A stretch of 64,000 nt of DNA. Origin: Oscheius onirici (Eukaryota > Nematoda > Chromadorea > Rhabditida > Rhabditidae). Position 1 is the stretch's first letter, and the number at the start of each line of letters is the position of its first letter. A model generated the notes under the pieces. It ran no database searches and was not told the origin of the DNA. It saw nothing but the letters and a program-made list of their open reading frames with translations. A program made the translations under genes and the position numbers. This document shows positions 51,320 through 63,100 of this stretch, one piece after another. Location: assembly GCA_932521025.1 (NCBI GenBank), contig OW051472.1, positions 1,302,001 through 1,366,000 of the forward strand, read 5' to 3'.

Positions 51320-53336
51320 TCAGTGTCCAGGAAACGTTGAGCCATTTTTCCCAAAATGAACCATGTTCCCCAAAATTGCTTTAATTTCCAGGAAAGCTTT
51401 CTGAACTTCCGCATCCTCAGACTGTAGTTCAACGGATGCGATTTCGTGCAGTCTTTCTGCAGTGATGAGAGAAAGTGTCATTAGATGTAAAAGCTGCAAT
51501 TATAATTCATCGAAAACTAAAATTCACCTCACATTTTTGATGCGTGCATTAGTTTCGTCAAAATATTCGAGAGCTCGAACATGAATGGGTTCTGTCTCCT
51601 AAATTCTCAAAAAATTATATCGAAGAGAAAGTATCAAACCGTTACATTCCTCCTTTTGTGCAAGTAGTCAGCAAAGAAAACAAATGGCATGACGTGTTGC
51701 TGGAGGAACATGTCAAACTTTATGCAAAAATCGAGGAAATTCGTGAGTGTTCCGAAACCCGACGTTGGGTTAAAGCTTATCGTTTTGAGTAAGAGCTCGT
51801 AGGTTTTGTCTAGTATTGGCTTCAAAGCAGAAGCCAAAGTAACATCTAAGATGGAGAATGGGCTGAGAGTGGTCAAGTGGCCTAGCAGTCGGAGAACTTC
51901 CCGTGCCGATGAGTTCCAAAGCTTTCTGCATTCCGGTATTGCTGATTCATTTATACACTGTCCAGTACTTTTAGCACACAGCAGACGGAAACTCTCATAG
52001 TCGAAATTGTACACTTTTTCTCTGGAAATAAAGCGGTCACTTCTGTCCCTCTGTCCCTCTATTCCTTTCGGTCTCTTTGTGTCTCTGTCTGCCTCCTTTT
52101 TCAACTGTTGCTCACCTTTCGAAACCAGCTTTTGGATTTTTCACACAGTCGCGTATACGAGCTTGAAGACTTTCAGCCAATTCTTTTGCACGAGACGAAG
52201 ACTGCCATGTAGATGTGAAACAAAAGAAAATGTTTGGCATTTCCGTGTTGTTGAGTACCTCTGTTTCCGTCCTCTTCTCATTCCCCAAGTTCAGCCCGAA
52301 AGCTTCAGCAAAAACTTCGTTTGGATTTGTTACAAACAAGATTGCATGTATTAGTCTGAAAACTGAATTTTGCTCCTTTATTCAAAACCACTTGCTCTAG
52401 CCTTTTAATAAAGTCGTCTTCCTGCAAATCTCCGCTGCTTTCCGTGTCAGTAGCATCAATGATTCTTACGAGTTTTTCTCCGCATGCCGTTTTGAAACAA
52501 TACACATATGGTACCTAAAAAAAGAGTACTGATCGGCTTCGTCTTCGTCACCTCAAAAGTCTCTGATTCTTCATGATGTTGTTCAGACGTTGTTTTGCAT
52601 TTTACGAGCATTGGCTTCAACTAAAAGAACGTTATGTTTGCCCCCAAAAAAAGCACTACATCTTTGTCTAGAAAGCTGAATTCAGTAGAAATGGCTACTT
52701 CCGGACCGGCTTGCAAAGCTTCGTCAAGACTCGAGAACTTTAGATGGTTGGCAAACAAATTAATAAACTCTGCGGCTGCCTCCTTTTTCTTGCCAACGAG
52801 CATGATGTTCATCTCTTTTGGAAAACTAAAATCGTATTTGCTGAAAAAAAAGTCTTACTTTCCGGAGAAGAGTTGCCTCATTTCGGTTCTGAGCTCGTCT
52901 TCTTTTTCCCAGTGTTCTGATTTTTCTCCTCTCCTCCTACTTAAACCCGCTTCTTTTCTGTGTAAATCGATCGGAACACGTCCACCGTTCTAAAGCCATT
53001 CTTTTAAAAGCATACTGTGCAGAAACTCGCCTTTGCAACCCTTTCCAGAAAGTATCCGTAAGCTGCTTGAACTTCCTCAGATTCACCAGTCATTACCCTC
53101 TTCAATAGAACCCAGTCTTCTTTCTCCAGAATATGATTGACAATTTCTCTTCGAGCCTCAGGCAAAAGCTCGCGAAAGTCGGGTCGAAGATAGTCCTGGG
53201 CTTGGGAAATGATCTCATCATCCAGTTTCATTGCTTTTAACATGTTCAGCTTGATCTCCATGGTCAGATTGTCATTTCGGATTATGACAGAGACGGTCTG
53301 TCTATTTTCTGAAGAGACATGTGCGAGGAAGTCCAT
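51320..53336 (-). CDS. Pseudo-GTPase with N-terminal helical domain (paralogue of 35608-39324)
   Basis: ATG 53336 gives MDFLAHVSSENRQTVSVIIR and the shared N-terminal domain (PDFRELLPEARREIVNHILEKEDWVL). A charged exon (RTEMRQLFSGK) follows, then the G domain FPKEMNIMLVGKKKEAAAEF. The P-loop is abolished: GKKKEAAA in place of GETGxGKS. G3 reads IIDATDTESSGD. LIHAILFVTNPNEVF, EKVYNFDYESFRLLCAKSTG and WNSSAREVLRLLGHL match the paralogue, and the C-terminus ends NGSTFPGH at TGA 51320; about 560 residues over about nine exons. The frame is open throughout, so loss of the nucleotide site is not due to general decay. It probably acts as a partner of the active GTPases; this is inference. Confidence 0.78.
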
Positions 53337-53649
53337 TCAAAAAATGCGAAATTAAGTTGATGGGGAGAGTTGTGCTGGGAAGAAGACTGCTTATCTTTGC
53401 TACCTTTTCTCACCGGTAAACAATTGATTATCGGGGGCTGTAAGCAGGCGCCTGTGCAAAAAAAAATAGATCGCTGTCAGTAGTTTGAGCTTCTTTTCTA
53501 CAGCGGATTTTTATTTGGAAATGTCTTGAAAAAAAGGGAGAGTTGTGCTGGGAAAGAAAAGGCCAAACAAGACAAGAGGGAAGGAGCTGCTTATCTGAGT
53601 TTTCTCATCGGGGTAAACAGAGAGACTAAGGCAGACTTCATCAAAAAGT

Positions 53650-53877
53650 TTATTGATCATTCTTCACAAAAGTTTCTGTTTCAGACAGTGATGTTCTTCT
53701 CCTCTAGTGTGCAGTGGGCAGAAGAAACCCCTGGAAACAAGGGCATTCCTTTTCACAGCGGCGGACATCATCATAATGATGGCACAAATGGTGTGGACGG
53801 CATTATCTTTGCTGAATTTCTCAAACTCGACCGACACTCAGCTGCGCAAAGCTGGCTTCCAGGTTGATGATGCGCAT
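53650..53877 (-). pseudogene. Decayed relative of the Cys-rich peptide gene at 55087-55368
   Basis: The ATG at 53877 reads MRIINL, like a six-codon first exon, but no GT donor follows. Downstream, RRCEKECPC and AHCTLEEKN match KKECPD and VHCTPEEKG of the gene at 55.1 kb, though in two different frames. An AATAAA signal follows (near 53650), also as in the relative. Most likely a frameshifted pseudogene. Confidence 0.55.
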
Positions 53878-54275
53878 AATTAAAAGTTTTCTACTTTGCA
53901 AGAGCAATTTCCAACAAACGATTAGCTTTACGAACATTTAAAAAAAAAGCAAAAGTTAAAAACAAAACTCTTAATTTCAAACGATTTCGAATTCGAAAAA
54001 TTCAAAAAAGTGTACCAGAAGACCGGAGGGATTTCAGTGGTCTGGCCAGAGAAGTCACCTTAGTCAGCTGGTAGTCAAGAATCAGGAACTCTCTGGAAAT
54101 CAGTCGGTAGTCAAGTCCAGTCAGAACATAGCGTGGGGTGCCCAACGCTGCCCAAAAGAAATGGAAGTACAGCCAAGCTAAGCGCGAAGACGGGCAAGAT
54201 GAGCAGGAAACAAGGAATTTTTTTTCATCGACAGATTCTAATAAAACGCACAAGAATTTTTACTTTTTATTTTTT

Positions 54276-54960
54276 TTAGCCTGTTCGGACATTTGACGAC
54301 GGTGTCTTCGAGTTTTTCCTCTTCTTCTCATCCTTCTTTTCATCCTTCTTCTTGCTCTTGGCAGGCTCGATCGTCTTCTCGATGTCGACGACCAGAGGAG
54401 CCTCGGGATCGATTGGCTTCGGCGTCTCGACCGGCTCACCGTCTTTTTTCTCCCTATGTTTATACATGCACACGAAGAGTGTGATGAAGAATCCAGCGAG
54501 AACCAGCATGCTGATTACTGCCACTCCGATCATCACTCCACCGAAGATGTCGTTGGTTTTTCTGAGGTCTTTGTGTTTGGTATCAGCTGCAGGAGTAACG
54601 GCTGCTTGATCTGCGTCAGGGGCAGCTCCGGGAAGAGTAGGAGCACCTCCAGCATCTGTAGCAACTCCAGGAGGTCCAGTAGCCGCAACTGCCGGAGTAG
54701 TAGTCACCGAGGTCGTTGTGTTGGGAGTGGTGGTCGTGGTAGTCGTGGTGGTCCGGTAATCCACTTCGAAGTCGTCCTCCTTGAAATCGATATGAACAGT
54801 CATTGTTTGATCTCTTCCAGTGTCGACTGATTGGCATTGCCCTTGATGACCACATGATGTCCTGACTTTGGGACAAGAATCTTGGTCAGAGACTTCGGGG
54901 ATGTCTCATTGAGATTACTATTTCCAGTGACGAAAATGTTATGGTCTGTGTTGACCTTTT
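54276..54960 (-). CDS. Thr-rich single-pass membrane protein with acidic/basic cytoplasmic tail
   Basis: The frame from ATG 54803 reads MTVHIDFKEDDFEVDYR, a Thr-run and Ala/Pro/Thr-rich stalk typical of O-glycosylated mucin-like ectodomains. A membrane helix (GGVMIGVAVISMLVLAGFFI) and a Lys/Glu-rich tail (KSKKKDEKKDEKKRKNSKT) follow, ending NVRTG at 54276. Immediately upstream another frame is open and protein-like (NLNETSPKSLTKILVPKSGH, NANQSTLEEIKQ) and stops at TGA overlapping the ATG (ATGA). The two parts probably belong to one protein, separated by a one-base frameshift or indel. No signal-peptide exon was found. It is G/C-biased in third positions. Confidence 0.55.
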
Positions 54961-55086
54961 GTTTGTGTCAAGAGTTTTCAGGATTAGAAAAAAATAATGT
55001 TTTGCAGATTGGTGAATTAGGTGGGAAACGAAAGAGAGAGCGACAGACAGACTTCAATACTTTATTGACCGTTCTTCCTCAAGATT

Positions 55087-55368
55087 TCACCTCTCCGGAC
55101 AGCAATAAGGCATGCCCTTCTCCTCAGGAGTGCAGTGAACACAATGAAGTGGCAGAAAATCGGGACATTCCTTCTTACAGTGTTGCCCATCAACGTAAGA
55201 CGAGCACGAATGGAGGCGGGGCAAGTAAAAGCACAGAACTCTCTTCTTTTCAGTTGAGACGGCGGCTCATGATTTAACAAGCAGAGGCAAGTAGTGACAC
55301 TAAAGAGAGCAAAGATATAAAGAAGAACAAGGAAAGCTAAAAGGATTTACCAAGAACAGGAGACACAT
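55087..55368 (-). CDS. Small Cys-rich secreted-type peptide
   Basis: ATG 55368 reads MCLLFL, then a GTAAAT donor, like the six-codon first exons elsewhere. The 3' part reads SCSSYVDGQHCKKECPDFLP, then HCVHCTPEEKGMPYCCPER and TGA at 55087. The middle join is uncertain: an acceptor CTGAAAAG near 55265 keeps phase and gives KRVLCFYLPRLH, while an unspliceable 14-nt gap would give a better signal peptide (LSLFFFISLLSLVSLLASAC). Eight to ten cysteines. AATAAA lies about 15 bases after the stop. A decayed relative lies at 53650-53877. Confidence 0.55.
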
Positions 55369-55497
55369 CTTGTGTGGAGAAGCAGACAGATTTGAATGGT
55401 TTTTATGGGAAACTGGAGGGTGCTTAGTATTCAACGAAACATATTGGGAGAAAGACGACGGAAACGGAAAAACTGAGAAACAGAGGAACTACAAACT

Positions 55498-55714
55498 TTA
55501 TTCCCTGAAAAAATATCTTTTGGTCGATGGTGTTCTCTTCCTAAAAGAATCATCGCATTTTCCATCTATGCATTTTTCTCCGACTGCGCAGTCCCGGTGA
55601 GCTTTGCATGGATCACCGGGGTTGGCTTGGCCGAGAAGAAGGAAAGAGAAGAGGAGAATCTAAATCTTTGAGGTCGAGAGGTTGAAAAAGTTTTACCAGG
55701 ATGAAAAGATGCAT
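55498..55714 (-). CDS. Secreted Cys-rich peptide, six-codon-first-exon family (member 7)
   Basis: Exon 1 is MHLFIL (ATG 55714), donor GTAAAA; exon 2 after GATTTAG reads ILLFSFLLLGQANPGDPCKA, then HRDCAVGEKCIDGKCDD and a basic tail RKRTPSTKRYFFRE, TAA at 55498. The core C-x5-C-x5-C-x4-C (CKAHRDCAVGEKCIDGKC) is the same as the N-terminal half of members 3 and 5. Four cysteines only, so it is a minimal version of the fold. Confidence 0.8.
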
Positions 55715-56177
55715 GTTCGTGACTGTTTTTTTTAGGAATCAGACCATTTTATATGGGAACGTCAGTCATAGTTGGCGGAATGTGGGAGCAGACAAAATTA
55801 ATGCATGGAATTTTGCATGACGGCAGAAGAAACCAGAAACTCTAGCTCTGCCTCTCTGACTCTCTGTCCCTCTGTGCCTCTGTCTCTCTGACTCTCTGAC
55901 TCTGTGTGCTAATTCAAAAGGTCAACAAAAAAGATGCTCGGCTCGAGCCTGCACCTTCAAATTTCTCCTCGGTTTCAATGTTTAGATTTCTGATTCACTC
56001 TTTTTGGAAGTTTTGGAAGTTTTTCGAAAAAATCAGACAGACACACACACACACAAATGGATTTCCAGTGGTTTAGGCCAAGAAATATATGGGGGATAAT
56101 TAGTAATTATCACTGTCTGTATCCTCCTGACCGGTCCGAACAAACACATCTTCTCTCCTTGACAAAACACTCATAAA

Positions 56178-56426
56178 ATGCGTCTTCTCATCCTGGTATT
56201 TCTCTCTCCTCCGTTTTTTTACGTTCTCCAGATTCTGTCTTTCATCCCCCTTTCCAACTGTCTTGTTGGACAAGTCTGTGACCTACATAGGGACTGCTGG
56301 ACTCCCGAGCAACAAAATGGCTGCAAAGAACTAATAGACTGCTTCTCATTCGAGTTCTGCCTTGAGAAAAAGTGTCGGGCTAGAGGTTCTCTAAAAGTAT
56401 GGCCTACTGGATCTTCTAAAGCCTGA
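56178..56426 (+). CDS. Secreted Cys-rich peptide, six-codon-first-exon family (member 8)
   Basis: Exon 1 is MRLLIL (ATG 56178), donor GTATTT; exon 2 after CTCCAG reads ILSFIPLSNCLVGQVCDLHR, then DCW, NGC, DCFSFEFCLEKKC and the tail GSLKVWPTGSSKA, TGA at 56426. Signal cleavage near SNCLVG is plausible. It is divergent from member 7 with about 460 bases between their starts, far from the main cluster at 23-31 kb. Confidence 0.78.
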   Translation: MRLLILVFLSPPFFYVLQILSFIPLSNCLVGQVCDLHRDCWTPEQQNGCKELIDCFSFEFCLEKKCRARGSLKVWPTGSSKA

Positions 56427-57125
56427 AATTTTCTTTTTTGATGTGTTTCTGACCTGTGAGGAAAAATGAATTTTGTTTCACTGTTCCAGCTAAAATATAT
56501 TGGATTCCTGGCAGACGCTGCGCCCTGCTGAGTCTACTTGAAAAATCGGTAAAAAAAAATATCCTAAAATTGAATCCGAACCGGTTGATCTAGTTCTACA
56601 ACAGATTGCCAATCACCGTAACCCACCCAAACTTCCATGCCTAAAGCTATAGTAACCTCTTTTCAAGCCAAATACTACAGTAATTCATTAAACTTCAACG
56701 CCACAAGGTACAGTACTCCACCAAATTTCAAACCAAAAAGCTGCAGTAACCTGCGCTTATCCTAAAATTCAACCAGACCAGGTCCTAAATTCTAAAAATC
56801 GGCAATAAGTAAAATTCTGCAAAAAAAACTTTAGCTTTTCAGCCTTACCTTATAAGGATTCTGGTCCCCAAAATGGTGCTTACATTTTCCGGTTGCACAG
56901 AACAATAAATAATCACAATTTATTCAGTACATATATGTGTGTTCTCCGTATTATTCTTCACTATTTCTCTCTCTCACTAAGACAATAAATAACCGGTCAT
57001 TTTGTACAGTGTATCTCAATTTGTAGATCATCAGAGGGAATGGTCTTCTACTCGTCTACAGTAACCCGTTTTCTTCTTATTTTTTCTTCTATGACCACAG
57101 TTTTTTCCAGACAGAAAATTTTCTC
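56427..57125. other. Spacer with AATAAA-rich sequence
   Basis: Between the peptide gene and the end of the second K+ channel I see only AT-rich DNA with short pyrimidine words and several AATAAA sequences (56905, 56985). No gene is supported. Confidence 0.45.
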
Positions 57126-60100
57126 CTAAAGGAATCCAGACGCGTTGTGGGGGTCCATCTCGTCCGTCTCTTCAGCCTCGGCTAGATTGTTCTCGAATTC
57201 GGAGACCCTGAAAAATGGATTTCAAATCGGGTGCCATTTTGAGCTACCGTTCCGTCTGATCAAAAAGCTGGTAGTGAACTTCGTATTTGCAGCGTTTCTC
57301 ATTTAGAAAGACCATCGACTTGAATCTGGAAAAAGGAAATATAGATATTTTAAAAGCTAAAAGTGCCTTGAAATATTACAAGGAGACTATATTCACACGA
57401 TGAAGCATTTTTGACTCCATTTTCCAAGCCAAAAGACAATTCTGTTCAGTATTGTTAGAAGCCTATTCACAGAAAATTTGTGCTTCAAATCCACTAGATG
57501 TACTAGCATTGAAAAAGAAACACTTCACTATTGTCAGTACATTTGGTAGCAAAAAAAACTCATACAAACTGTCAATTATGGTCAGATTCTCAAGATTCTA
57601 CTTCTCAAAATAATGTGACATAACAATTTTTGTAACAAATTTTGTAAATAACATTTTTTGAAGATTCGAAAAAGTGCAATATGTTTCAACACATTTATAT
57701 CAATGTGTAATGTCTCTCCAGTTCAATTTTTGGTGCAAGTCAAATCAAAATTAAAGTGAAGAAGTATTCATGTTTATGTAAACTTTCGTGCTTCAAATCC
57801 ACTAGGTAAACTAAAATCAAGATTTTGGGAGCTTGAGATTCAGTCCAAGAAGAAAAAACTTATGACCCCCATATAATCTCATCTAGCTTCTCGTTCAGAA
57901 AGACCATCGGCTTGAATCTTGAAAAAGAAACTTTTTATATTCTTGCGAGTCCGTCGGCCGGAGCACCCAGTGATGTTACTGGGCAGCAGTGTGATTCTTT
58001 AAAGTCATCGTCTTCTTCTTGTTGGAATTGTGAGCGTCCATATTTTTTTATTCTAGTATACCTAGTGGAGTTGAAGCACGAAAGGTTGCAAGAGTTATTT
58101 CGTTGTTTTGAGTTTTTTGCTCAATGACTACGGTGATTAAACAGGATATCATACCATAAACATACCACCAGCCGTCTTCGACGACTTTCGCCGCCCTGCG
58201 GAGATCAAAGAATCACACTAGGAAAAAGTTTCAAAGGTTTGTTTCAAGTTCAACAGATATAGGCAGCACTGGGTACGGCAAGCAAACAGCTACTGTAAAA
58301 ACGATTGAATCATTGATCGGTATAAAACTAAGCCAATTTTTTCCCTAAGCTTTTTCTCGTCGTTCAGTCGTCGCGAGCAACAACGAAATATTAGGCCACC
58401 AAATAAATATTTAAAAACCGCTCATAACTATCTCCAAAACAAACAAAATCGGGCAAACTCGGTTTCAAAATGTAGGTCTACCCTAGGCCGAATTAATTGG
58501 CTATATGAGAGACCTGGATATTATACTTGGGCGTCGAGTCAAAAATCTCGACTCGATTCCGATTTGAGTCCGACTCGTGGACCATGTCGAGTCGAATCGA
58601 GTCGAGTCCGACTCGGATTCGAATCCGAGTCGAGTCGATTCCGAGTCAAGTCGAGTCGAAATTTTTCGGTGTTTTTTTTCGAAAAAGGTTTCACAAACTA
58701 GCGTGAAAATGTAAAATATAACTATAAAACGCGAAATATTAGTTACAGCCCGTTAGAATCGATGTTTTACTTGGCTGGATTCGAATCCGAGTCAGACTCG
58801 GAATCGAGTCGAGTCGCCCAAGTATACTGGATATCTTACCATCTGAGCGCAGTGAACGGTATAAGTTTTGATCAAAATGCAATTTTGCCCATAACTCTTC
58901 AAGGTTGGTTTCTACAAAAAATTTGTCAACTACAATAATTTCCGCCTCAGAAAGACGAGTATTTTGCTTTTTTGAAAACGATTTTCACCTTTGGGAACAC
59001 CGCTAAACTGAAAAAAAAACTGTTAAAAAAAACAAAAAGATTTCCTCTCGGTGGACTCGAACCCTGGTCGCTCCAGCGTGAAATATCCAAACCCACTGCG
59101 CCATCTGAACATTTTCAGTTTAAAGGGGTTCCCAAAGTCAAAAATCTTTTTTTTTTCAAAAAAGCGAAATGCTTGCTTTCTAAGGCGGTAATTAGTGTAA
59201 TTGACACCTTTTTGCTAGAATGCTACCCTGAAGAGTTATGGCAAAATGATGTTTTTTGTCAAAACTTGAACCGTTCACCGTGCTCAGACGGTAAGATATC
59301 CAGGTCTCTCATATAACCAATTAATTGTAGATCTACATTTTAGAACCGAGTTTGCCCGATTTCGTTGAATTTGAAGAAAGTTATGAGCGGTTTTTAAATA
59401 CTTATTTGGTGGCTTAATAGTTCCATGAGTTTTTCTAGCTCTTTTCGCAACAAATTTTTTCCGCTCGTCAAGCGTCTTGAAATTCCAAAATATAATTCGT
59501 CTGAACATAGAGACTCTCACCGAGTTTCAAGTTCATTAGATATAGTCGCATTCATAGTTGCTACACTTTCGATTTAGCAAGGAGTTGAAAAACTTTTGAT
59601 CAAAAAATACTAGACCTGGGGTTCGCATCAGATCAAGATACCAAAGTTTTGTGGGAAATGACAAGTCTTCCATAAAAAAATTGTTTCAACTTAACATACT
59701 CCCAGTTACTGCGTTTTCTCTCTCGAATTTGTCAATTTTGGACAAAAAAACTCACTTATGACCCCACAGAATCTCATCTGGCAGAAAAGACGTCCTGGCT
59801 TGGAATGTCATTCCTGTGGCTTCGACAATTCCTTCGACTGTCATGATCAGCTCAAAGCTCTGATTGTGCAGTTGTTCTCTAGTCAAGCCGTGAAATGGAC
59901 TGCTCTCGTCGATGACGTGCCGGACGACTATTGGCCTGCAATTTTTGCTATCATGGCAAGTTTCTTGAAAAAAAAGTATTGCTGTCGAGAATCTGGGTGT
60001 CAAAAAGCTCTTACCGTAAATATTTGAATAGAGGCACTGCGCCACTATTCGAATGCAAAAAAGTACGCAATTACGTACTTTTTCGGATTGAAGAAAATAT

Positions 60101-63100
60101 TCGACTTTCCTAGTATTTTTCCCATACAGATAGGGATCCTGGGTACCAGACAAAAATAATGAATAAGTAAAAAAAGGTCGTCGTCAATCCGAAAAAAAAC
60201 GTACAAATTCTTTTTTTTTTGGTTTTCGAGTAAAGTGGTTTTTGTAGTGGCGCAATACCTTTATCCAAATAATATTTACGGTATATGTTCTGCTGCGGAT
60301 GAAAAAAAAAACTTGCCACAAGAGTAGAACTCGGTCATAACCAGCATCGTAACCGACGTTGATATCTCTAATTCCGAGCAGTTCTTTGTGTCCTCTCTGA
60401 AATTTTCTTTTCTCTCCTCAGAAGAATCAACTTTGCTGATAGCTTTCACACACTAGCACTCATTGAAACATTTTTCATTTTTCTTTTTTGAAATGTGAAT
60501 GGCCCGTTCGGAAATAACGAGCGTTCCAAAAAAAAAGCTCCAAAACACGAACCTCAGCTTGCGTGGCTGTGTTTTGGCTGCGTATCTAAATTTTCCCTGA
60601 TACTTTGGGTTACTATACATTTTTAACTGACCACAGTTCTTTTTTTTGCTGCTTTTACTTTCGGTTTTTGCACAACAGTACTTTTCGTATCAAGATATTC
60701 AACAGCTTATGTCTATGACTTTTCTTTGAGACATTAGTTTTTTTTTTCGTTCAAAACTGAACATTGTTCCTAGCTCGAAATGCCTCTTCTTTGGGAGAGC
60801 ATAGCAAAACTTTTGAGTAAAAAAACGGTTTCATGTTCACTATACGTGGCCGCGTTAAAATCTTCAACACTAGTCGTATTGGTTTGAAGCAAATACACTT
60901 TTCTGTACTCTCGAACTCACTTCATTCACCCTAGTCGACGCCATGTACATTCTGACGTGAGATTCGGCTAGGAAGAGTTTTTCCTGTATGTCTGCTAGCC
61001 GGATCATTAAGGCAGGCCGTTTGTCGTGGTCGTCCACAGGGCCGATGACAGCGAGACGGGAAAATCGCATTTCCTGAAAGGGGTACTGTAGGGAGAGAGT
61101 CAGTTCAAAAAGTACCTGTTTCCTCTTCTTCGGCCTCAATATTTTGGCTATAACCAGACCTCCGAGGACGGTCTGTAAAAATTGGCCGACGACAACTTGG
61201 ATAGAGAGTGTTGTGTAGGCTATAGGGCAGAGATCCGTCATGTATCTGAAACTCGCTTGGATTTTTGTACACAAATTTTTTTTTGTGGACTTTGTATAGT
61301 TGCGCTTTTGAAAATACAGCCACTCACATTGGGTTTTGGTTCTAAAATAAGGCATTTTTTGTTGACGCCTGCGAAAAAAATAGTAATTTTCAAATACACT
61401 GTTTACGTAATGCACTGGTGAAACCTTTGGAAAAATGTCCAAAACGGTGTTTCGAAGGAAAAAGTAAAGTGAGACAAGAAAATTTCAATTTTGTGGAGTT
61501 GAAAAAGATCAAGAAATGGCTTGTTTAGAGAGACCTTTATGCACAGAGTGAAACAAAAGCTGAATCACCCTCTCTCGTTTTTTGTTAGAGCAGTAACAAG
61601 AGCCAAACTAAAGTACTCTACTCATATTTGTATTTCCCATTACCGGAAAATTTGATTAACAAAATTAGTGCTTCCCTATCACTTTTAGAGTACGGGATAG
61701 CACGAAAACGTGGGATACCCAGTCAAGTTTTCGGTCTCAGGGAAAACTAACTGAGTTAAGGTAGAGCCCTCTTTTTTAGTGAAGAAACCAAAATATATAT
61801 TCGACTTCACCTAATAGGCCAAGAGCGGAAACTCGTAAGCTCTTGCTTGAATTAGTACTCTTTGTTACAGTTTCTTTTCGGTTTCATCACTGATATATAC
61901 AGAGACTATAGTTTTGTAAGGTATTTCGGCAGCAGCAACCTTGGCAAAAGTACAAATACGACTTGTTCGGAAAGAAACGGTATTACTCACTTTATATTTT
62001 TCACTCGTCTGACATTAAGAAAGTACATACAATGTTTCAGCTTCTACAGATAGGTGTCGAAGAAGTTTTGTGAGCGATGTTTGATGGCAACGTATGTACG
62101 ACTTGTTAGTACAAAAATAATTTTTTTGTTATTTTTTTCGTTTTTGTCAATGGCATAAACTGGAATCTTGGTTGGGCGAACTACTTCAGCTCTATTTTTG
62201 GCTCTTTTTCACTTTGCCCGTCCCAAGAATTTTTTTACCCGACCCAAGGAAAATTTATCTTTCTTTTTTCCGGCAAGAGCGGAACAGAAGGAGAGGGGCG
62301 ATAACAGCGTTTATTGGGGAAAAGCAACAAGTCCCAAGAAGTTCCGGAAGAGTAGGGAGTGGAGAGACGGTCTTATCAGTATGCTTTTAGTGACAGCCTA
62401 AGCATTTAAAAAGGGTTATCACTCCCACTATGCATCCTCAGTTGGGCTGAGGATGTCATAACTTTCCGTCCTAGTTACATTTGCATCTACTTTGAATATT
62501 CGTTTGCGGAAGAATGGCACTATGTGCGACCCAGAAAGAAGTACACGAAAAAATGGTAAAGAAAGATAAAAAAAATTCTTGGGACGGGTAATTTTTTTAA
62601 AGCATTCTTGGGACGGGTAAAGAGTGCTTAAGACGGATAAAGTGAAAAAGAGCTCTATTTTTCGACCTATTTCGACGATTCTTGCCCCCATTGTCAAGGT
62701 CGAAAGAATGAACAACTTTTTTACTTCATATTTTTCCTTTGCCTGAGTATCCAATGCTTACGTTGTAAACTTGAGCAGAATTTGAATAGGGAAACTGTAG
62801 TTCTTGTTTTTTGTGTTTTCGCGTTTTCCTTCAACTTTCTTGTCAAATTTTACTGGTTTCATCACAGCCATATAATTTTGCAAGGCCAGTTTTTCTTGTT
62901 TACGGAATGATGTCGTTTTTTTTTCTCCAAAACCGAAATACTTTACTCACCGATGACCATAACCAATCGTAGCTTGTGACTCCAAACTGAACAATAGTGC
63001 CGTCACAAAATCGTCCACATTCATTATGCAGGGCCTGTAATGTGCCGCGTTCTAAAAATAATCCCATTTTTAGGTCAAAACTCTGAAATACTTCTCCCTC

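Larger units (their letters stand above)
58388..59418. mobile_element. 1-kb foldback element with tRNA-like centre
   Basis: The left end GGCCACCAAATAAATATTTA and AAAAACCGCTCATAAC are mirrored at the right by GTTATGAGCGGTTTTT and TAAATACTTATTTGGTGGC. Further inward GAGAGACCTGGATAT pairs with ATATCCAGGTCTCTC, and CATCTGAGCGCAGTGAAC with GTTCACCGTGCTCAGACG. The halves meet around a tRNA-like stretch at 59035-59100. The left half is interrupted by a GAGTC-rich array (58536-58830). No transposase. It lies in an intron of the second K+ channel gene. Confidence 0.8.

Noticed and set aside
54002-54253. Minus-strand frame SCSSCPSSRLAWLYFHFF
   Set aside because: There is no splice support, no conserved pattern and a plain AT-rich context; it lies in the 3' flank region of pseudogene-like sequence.
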